Source of the DNA: Peptococcaceae bacterium
GTDB taxonomy: Bacteria > Bacillota > Peptococcia > Peptococcales > Peptococcaceae
Reading direction: 5' to 3'
DNA: 64,000 nucleotides
NCBI GenBank assembly: GCA_017399005.1
Contig: JAFQEO010000004.1
Location: 62,001 to 126,000 of the forward strand
Numbering within the stretch: the stretch's first letter is position 1; the number at the start of each line of letters is the position of its first letter. The notes below the pieces were generated by a model. That model was not told the origin of the DNA. It saw only the letters and a program-made list of their open reading frames with translations, and made no database searches. Made by a program: the position numbers and the translations under genes. Positions 59,874 through 64,000 of this stretch are shown one piece after another.

Positions 59874-61214
59874 TTAACTGTTTGTTTTTAACTGTTCTAA
59901 CAGCCATTCCCGTTCATTGCGGGCCGGTTCCTCCAGAACCAGCTGTAACAGCCGGTTTAAACATTCTCCTACCTGACGGCCTTTATACCCCAGCGCCGTT
60001 AAGTCCTTCCCGGATACAGCCAGCTGTTTTAACGAGCAGCAGTCGCCCCGCTGTTCTATCTGATTCAGTATGGTCTCTATCTGGTCAAATACCTCCAGCG
60101 GCAGTCTGGCCATGGCATCGCTGTGAGCCCGTACATCGGCCCGTTTTACTGCAATCAGATTGCGCACACCGTCAAAGCCGAGGTCCGCCACGGCTTTCCG
60201 CAGACAGATTTCATCGGGCAGAAGCATGCGTTCATGCTGGCCAATCAGCTGCTGCACCTGTGCAATGGTCTTTTTATCGTAACGAAGCCGTTCCAGCATC
60301 TGCCCTGCCAGAGCTGCACCTGCCTCGCTGTGCCCGTCAAAGCAGTCTTTGTCCTGCTGCTGTTTCCACACAAAAGGTTTCCCGATATCGTGCAGCAGCA
60401 TGGTTAACCGCAGCACCACCTCCGGCGGTGCCAGCGCCACCGCTTTTACTGAATGGGTAAATATATCGTACTGATGGGAGCCGCCGTTCTGGGCAAACTG
60501 CCAGGTATGGCAGATTTCCGGCAGGAAATACGGAAAACAATCCAGCCGTGCCAGTGTCTCCAGCCCGTAGGCAGCCCAGGAGCTGGTCAGAATTTTATCA
60601 AATTCCACCTGAATCCGCTCTCTGGCAATATTGCGCAGTAAATAACTGTATTCCCGGATTGCCCGCTCGGTTTCCGGCTCAAACTGAAAATTCAGCACAC
60701 AGGCAAACCGCACCGCCCGCATAATCCGCAGTCCGTCTTCCTGATAACGGCTGGCCGCATCCCCCACACAGCGGATAACACCCCGTTTTAAATCACCCAG
60801 GCCGTCAAAACAGTCAATCACACCTTCATCGGGATGATATGCCAGCGCATTGATGGTAAAATCACGGCGGCTCAAATCCTCCTGCAGGCTGCGGGTAAAG
60901 AATACTTCCTTTGGCCGTCGGTTATCCTCATATTCGCCGTCAATCCGATAGGTAGTAATCTCCACAGGCATCCCGCCTGTCATAACGGTCACCGTTCCGT
61001 GCTGCAGCCCTGTTAAAATCACTTTATAATCTTTAAATAGTTCGATTACCTGTTCCGGCAATGCCTCGGTACAAATGTCCCAGTCTTTCGGCTCTTTGCC
61101 TAACAGGCTGTCACGCACACAGCCCCCGACCAGATACGCCTGTATTCCATGCGCTGCAAATCGTTTCAGTATTTCCTCGCACTGCCATGGAATCTGCATC
61201 TTCACATCTATCAT
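59874..61214 (-). CDS. cca: CCA tRNA nucleotidyltransferase with HD domain
   Basis: A 446-residue class II CCA-adding (or poly(A) polymerase-like) enzyme. Catalytic head: AYLVGGCVRDSLLGKEPKDW with the acidic DICTEA; neck motif LRIMRAVRFACVLNFQFEPE; HD domain LLHDIGKPFVWKQQ; RNA-binding tail. The start at 61214 has AGGTG 8 nt upstream; MQIPW at 61199 is an alternative. The 3' end carries a short tandem duplication of GTTTTTAACTGTT. Confidence 0.93.
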   Translation of the reverse strand: MIDVKMQIPWQCEEILKRFAAHGIQAYLVGGCVRDSLLGKEPKDWDICTEALPEQVIELFKDYKVILTGLQHGTVTVMTGGMPVEITTYRIDGEYEDNRRPKEVFFTRSLQEDLSRRDFTINALAYHPDEGVIDCFDGLGDLKRGVIRCVGDAASRYQEDGLRIMRAVRFACVLNFQFEPETERAIREYSYLLRNIARERIQVEFDKILTSSWAAYGLETLARLDCFPYFLPEICHTWQFAQNGGSHQYDIFTHSVKAVALAPPEVVLRLTMLLHDIGKPFVWKQQQDKDCFDGHSEAGAALAGQMLERLRYDKKTIAQVQQLIGQHERMLLPDEICLRKAVADLGFDGVRNLIAVKRADVRAHSDAMARLPLEVFDQIETILNQIEQRGDCCSLKQLAVSGKDLTALGYKGRQVGECLNRLLQLVLEEPARNEREWLLEQLKTNS

Positions 61215-61574
61215 GTATATCACCTGCTTTCGCACGGGCTTTTCTCATTTATCTTTATATCATAACAGGAAATATGCAAAATAACAAATATAAAATCCTT
61301 TTCAATCGCCAATAGCCCGCTTCCGGCCAAAATGCTCTTTACTTTTCTTTTAAAATCAGTTAGACTACTAGTAATTGATTTTCATGCGGCAGCATAAAAC
61401 GACACAGGCTACTGCAGGAATTTTTGTTTATCCTGAAATTATTTATTGTAATTATATAAAAAATTTTATATAATATAATAAATAGGATATTCGATTTAAG
61501 TTTATTAATGTTCTGAATTTGTATACCGGGTTTATACGAGAACAAATTATTATTTTAACTGGAGGGCATCTATC
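61215..61574. other. AT-rich control region between cca and the PRTase gene
   Basis: A 360-bp stretch without a gene. It contains a 24-nt AT-only inverted repeat (ATTATATAAAA / TTTTATATAAT, 61451-61474) and several TATAAT-like sequences. Probably the promoter area of the gene at 61575; I could not choose one promoter. Confidence 0.45.
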
Positions 61575-62180
61575 ATGAAAATGCATCGCTATTATTACCC
61601 AGATGGTAACTTTGAATTATTATACCTGTGCGACTACTACCCAGTAGATATGTACAAACAGGAATTCTACAACAACCACTGTAACCGTCTGTTAGACTTC
61701 AGACAGAACCTCGATGACTCCCTGGACTACATCCGTGGTTATCTGTACAACGACCCATACTGGGACAAACTGACAAAAGAACTGGAAGGTGAAGACGTAC
61801 ATCTGTATGCATTCCCATCCTGCACAATCGACAACTACCGTTCCGGTTTATATCCGCTGGTAGAAGACTTATGCCGCGCGAACGAATCCTTCTTTGACGC
61901 TGCAAAATGTCTGGTTCGTACAAGAACTGTCGGCGCAGTGGACGATAAAGTATCCGGTCACATGGCTTCCATCGAAAAATCCCGCTGCTGTGAAATCACT
62001 GATGAATCCATCGCAATTCTGTTTGACGATGTAACCACCAACGGTGCATCCCTGAAAGCCGGTCACGACATTCTGAAAGCTGCCGGCTACAAAACCATCA
62101 TCTGCATTGCAATCGGCAAAAACTACATGCCGGAAGACGAAGCAGAAGATATTGTAATGCCTGTACTGAACAGAGCATAA
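61575..62180 (+). CDS. Phosphoribosyltransferase-fold protein (ComF-like)
   Basis: A 201-residue cytosolic protein. The PRPP-binding motif ILFDDVTTNGASLKAGHDIL (about 148-167) is typical of PRTases of the ComF/amidophosphoribosyltransferase type; the N-terminal half (Tyr/Asp-rich, MKMHRYYYPDGNFELLYL) replaces the zinc finger of ComF and has no Cys pairs of that kind. TGGAGGGC precedes the ATG. Codon use is strongly biased to the preferred set, suggesting high expression. Single gene, function unknown. Confidence 0.8.
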   Translation: MKMHRYYYPDGNFELLYLCDYYPVDMYKQEFYNNHCNRLLDFRQNLDDSLDYIRGYLYNDPYWDKLTKELEGEDVHLYAFPSCTIDNYRSGLYPLVEDLCRANESFFDAAKCLVRTRTVGAVDDKVSGHMASIEKSRCCEITDESIAILFDDVTTNGASLKAGHDILKAAGYKTIICIAIGKNYMPEDEAEDIVMPVLNRA

Positions 62181-62217
62181 TCCGGTTATATAAACATTTA
62201 GAACAACAATTTATAAA

Positions 62218-62248
62218 GGCTGTGCCATTACTGGCACAGCCTCTTTTT
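62218..62248 (+). terminator. Intrinsic terminator of the PRTase gene
   Basis: GGCTGTGCC pairs with GGCACAGCC around a 6-nt loop, followed by TCTTTTTG. Confidence 0.9.
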
Positions 62249-62304
62249 GTCTACTTTCTTTTCTACTTTCTTTTCATGTATTATGCTTATTATGATTCTT
62301 CCAG

Positions 62305-63474
62305 TCAGTCCATATATTCCGGCTCCACGGCAGTGCTAACCGGAATGCCGCCGTAACTCTGCAGCGCATACATATTGCCGTTCTGGCGAAAATCCGCAAA
62401 ACCGGTCAGTGAAATCTGATAAAGCTGCACATACGGTTCCAGCACTTCCTCGGCAGCATCCATAAACGCTGCCCAGTCGTAACAGATACAATCCAGATAT
62501 GCATACTGATACCCGGAAGCACTCCCCACACATTCGCCCAGGCCGCGTTCCGCCAGTACACGGTTTAAATCATCCTCGATAGCTCCGCGCACATTTACCC
62601 GCTGTTCCGCATCAATATCGCCGCTGGTATAAAACAGAAAGCCCCACACAACGCCCTCACTGGCCGCATCATTGTACAGGTCGTTCTCACCAATGTAATA
62701 GCCGTTTAAAATCGGCAGTGCAGCCGCAGAGGTGTTGCCAAAATAGATATCATCGCGCAGATACACCTGATGCTCCGGCGGTTCCATGCTATAGCTGGTA
62801 AACAGCCCCAGCGGGTCATCCTGCGGAGGCAGCTGACCGCTCATCTGCAAATCGGCAATATAGACATCCAGTTCCGACAATGGAATTGCCGGCTCCATTG
62901 CCGGCTGTTCCAGTACATTCACATACTCCACATTGCTCATCAGGCACAGTTCCCCGATGCATTGCTCCAGAAGCGTGCAGAATGCCGTATAGGCACCGTT
63001 TGGCCCCAGCGATACCAGTTCCTCACTGTAGGCCTCCACACCCATTCTGCCGTCCGCCAGAAGCACCGGCCAGACCTGAATATCGGTAGCATTCAGCATA
63101 AACCGTCCCATATCCAGTGAAGCCATTTCCGGGAATTCAACAGGCGGCACACCGATAATCATCTCCCAGTTTTCAGCCAGTTCCTCCGGTGCCTGCATCC
63201 GCCAGTAAGCCAGCTGGTATAACCGGCTCCCGCTTCCATCAGGCGAAACCACCAGTTCATAATGGTCTTCCTGCCGTTTCAACTGAAAGACCGGTCTTGA
63301 AAATACGTTCTGCAGCATCCTGTACATAAACGGATAACTGCTATGAGAAGGATCCAGTTCATTGTCTATGCGGTGTCGAAGCTCCTGCTCATGGTCGATA
63401 AACAGCTGCCAGAAGTCCTGTACACGCTGCCGAAACGACACAGGGGATTCGCCTGCCTGTTCTGCCTCATTCAT
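62305..63474 (-). CDS. Uncharacterised 389-residue protein
   Basis: Not recognised. A soluble acidic protein with no signal or membrane segment. Two halves can be seen: a 60-180 region with IIGVPPVEFPEMASLDMGRF and a 225-389 region with DDIYFGNTSAAALPILNGYY. The style (many Asp/Glu/Tyr, short beta-like stretches) recalls DUF4261/SUKH-type proteins of immunity or contact-dependent loci, but I cannot place it. It follows a DUF4261-like gene on the same strand. Confidence 0.7.
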   Translation of the reverse strand: MNEAEQAGESPVSFRQRVQDFWQLFIDHEQELRHRIDNELDPSHSSYPFMYRMLQNVFSRPVFQLKRQEDHYELVVSPDGSGSRLYQLAYWRMQAPEELAENWEMIIGVPPVEFPEMASLDMGRFMLNATDIQVWPVLLADGRMGVEAYSEELVSLGPNGAYTAFCTLLEQCIGELCLMSNVEYVNVLEQPAMEPAIPLSELDVYIADLQMSGQLPPQDDPLGLFTSYSMEPPEHQVYLRDDIYFGNTSAAALPILNGYYIGENDLYNDAASEGVVWGFLFYTSGDIDAEQRVNVRGAIEDDLNRVLAERGLGECVGSASGYQYAYLDCICYDWAAFMDAAEEVLEPYVQLYQISLTGFADFRQNGNMYALQSYGGIPVSTAVEPEYMD

Positions 63475-63507
63475 CTGTGATCCTCCCTCGTTTACAATTG
63501 ATTGATT

Positions 63508-63549
63508 CTTTCAGATTCTTACTTTCAGATTCTTGCCTTCAGATTTTTA
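63508..63549. repeat. Short tandem repeat, three units
   Basis: CTTTCAGATTCTTA, CTTTCAGATTCTTGC and CTTCAGATTTTTA follow one another between the last two genes and reach into the stop codon of the right-hand gene. Confidence 0.75.
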
Positions 63550-64000
63550 AAACTGAATCTGGATGCTGTGGCCTTCTACCGCCACGCCGTCGCCGCGTTT
63601 CATCGTATATTCCTCTTCTTCGGAGAACCCGATGGTTTCACCGCTTTTCAGGGTAACATCGCCCTGCAGCACATAGTAGGCAACATTATATAAAAATTCA
63701 CGCATCTCCTCGTCGGTGCGCTGACTTGCCAAAATTTCCAGCTCGTCCTTGCCAAACGCATCCATGCCGATGGTGTAGGCATTGTTGCCGTTTTCATTCT
63801 GATATGTGCCGATATAAATCCAGTTAAACAGCGGCAGCATACCTTCTTCCATCTCTGACACAACCGCCCGGTAAAAGGCAGGTTCCAGCACGGTGCCGGA
63901 TGTATACACAGCAACCGCATTCTGGCTTTCCAGACAGGACGCCATGATTTTCACATAGGTTTTCCCGGCTTCTACCGGTGCCATGTCTCTTGGCAGAACG
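63547..64000 (-). CDS. DUF4261-like protein, 5' end outside window
   Basis: At least 151 residues are visible; the frame stays open through the right edge (...VLPRDMAPVEAGKTYVKI), so the N-terminus is missing. Blocks seen: ESQNAVAVYTSGTVLEPAFY, LPLFNWIYIGTYQNENGNNA, YTIGMDAFGKDELEILASQR, and a tail VTLKSGETIGFSEEEEY. These match the DUF4261 pattern, of unknown function. Just after its stop come three near-copies of CTTTCAGATTCTT. Confidence 0.65.
   Translation of the reverse strand, partial: VLPRDMAPVEAGKTYVKIMASCLESQNAVAVYTSGTVLEPAFYRAVVSEMEEGMLPLFNWIYIGTYQNENGNNAYTIGMDAFGKDELEILASQRTDEEMREFLYNVAYYVLQGDVTLKSGETIGFSEEEEYTMKRGDGVAVEGHSIQIQF

Noticed and set aside
1-64000. CRISPR arrays, tRNA or rRNA genes
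   Set aside because: No evenly spaced identical repeats, no cloverleaf with CCA end and no rRNA-like sequence were recognised.

Overview
The window looks like chromosome from an anaerobic, low-to-mid-GC Bacillota of a spore-forming lineage (a complete Spo0A is present). Negativicutes or Peptococcaceae-like Clostridia fit best, but I cannot name the genus. Anaerobic traits are rubrerythrin, an exported [FeFe] hydrogenase, an arginine deiminase pathway, a glycine cleavage system, and malate:quinone oxidoreductase next to a class I fumarase. No rRNA, tRNA or CRISPR array was seen.

Layout. 1-4.4 kb: glycine cleavage operon (gcvT-gcvH-gcvPA-gcvPB, minus strand) behind a tandem glycine riboswitch with its terminator. 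4.5-9.5 kb: rplS, rubrerythrin, a DUF1836 gene, then a DUF819 transporter paired with a sphingosine-phosphate-lyase-like PLP enzyme. 9.6-14.5 kb: arcA-arcB-arcC-yfcC, interrupted by palindromic repeats. 14.8-31.6 kb: mostly housekeeping and envelope genes (FAH hydrolase, NfeD/FloA, a ThiL protein fused to a histidine kinase, aroK, spo0A, UPF0182, tyrS, mscL, a LUD protein and HxlR regulator, EamA). 31.7-39.8 kb: a visibly AT-rich block holding two overlapping LysR genes and a probable ferredoxin / flavoprotein reductase / SLC13 permease / amidohydrolase-decarboxylase / MFS operon, which reads like a transferred catabolic or respiratory cassette. 40.5-46.2 kb: nitroreductase, mqo, fumarase, Na+/proline symporter. 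46.3-51.3 kb: accessory island with a probable type I toxin-antitoxin locus, a ComK-like gene, phage-type genes (KilAC, DnaD-like, XRE) and a YoeB/RelB-type pair. 51.5-55.1 kb: hydrogenase / Fe-S / NrfD operon. 55.4-64 kb: CadC-like regulator, nitroreductase, MATE exporter, RNA methyltransferase, CCA-adding enzyme, a PRTase-like gene, and two uncharacterised genes at the right edge.

The most unusual observations are: (1) a family of five ~110-bp nested palindromes, all placed within about 10 nt after a stop codon and all in the same orientation to the gene; (2) a ThiL-GHKL kinase fusion; (3) an Fst/par-like convergent type I toxin-antitoxin locus with a 27-residue hydrophobic peptide; (4) the AT-rich reductase/decarboxylase cassette. 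All functions are read from sequence motifs by eye; no database search was run.
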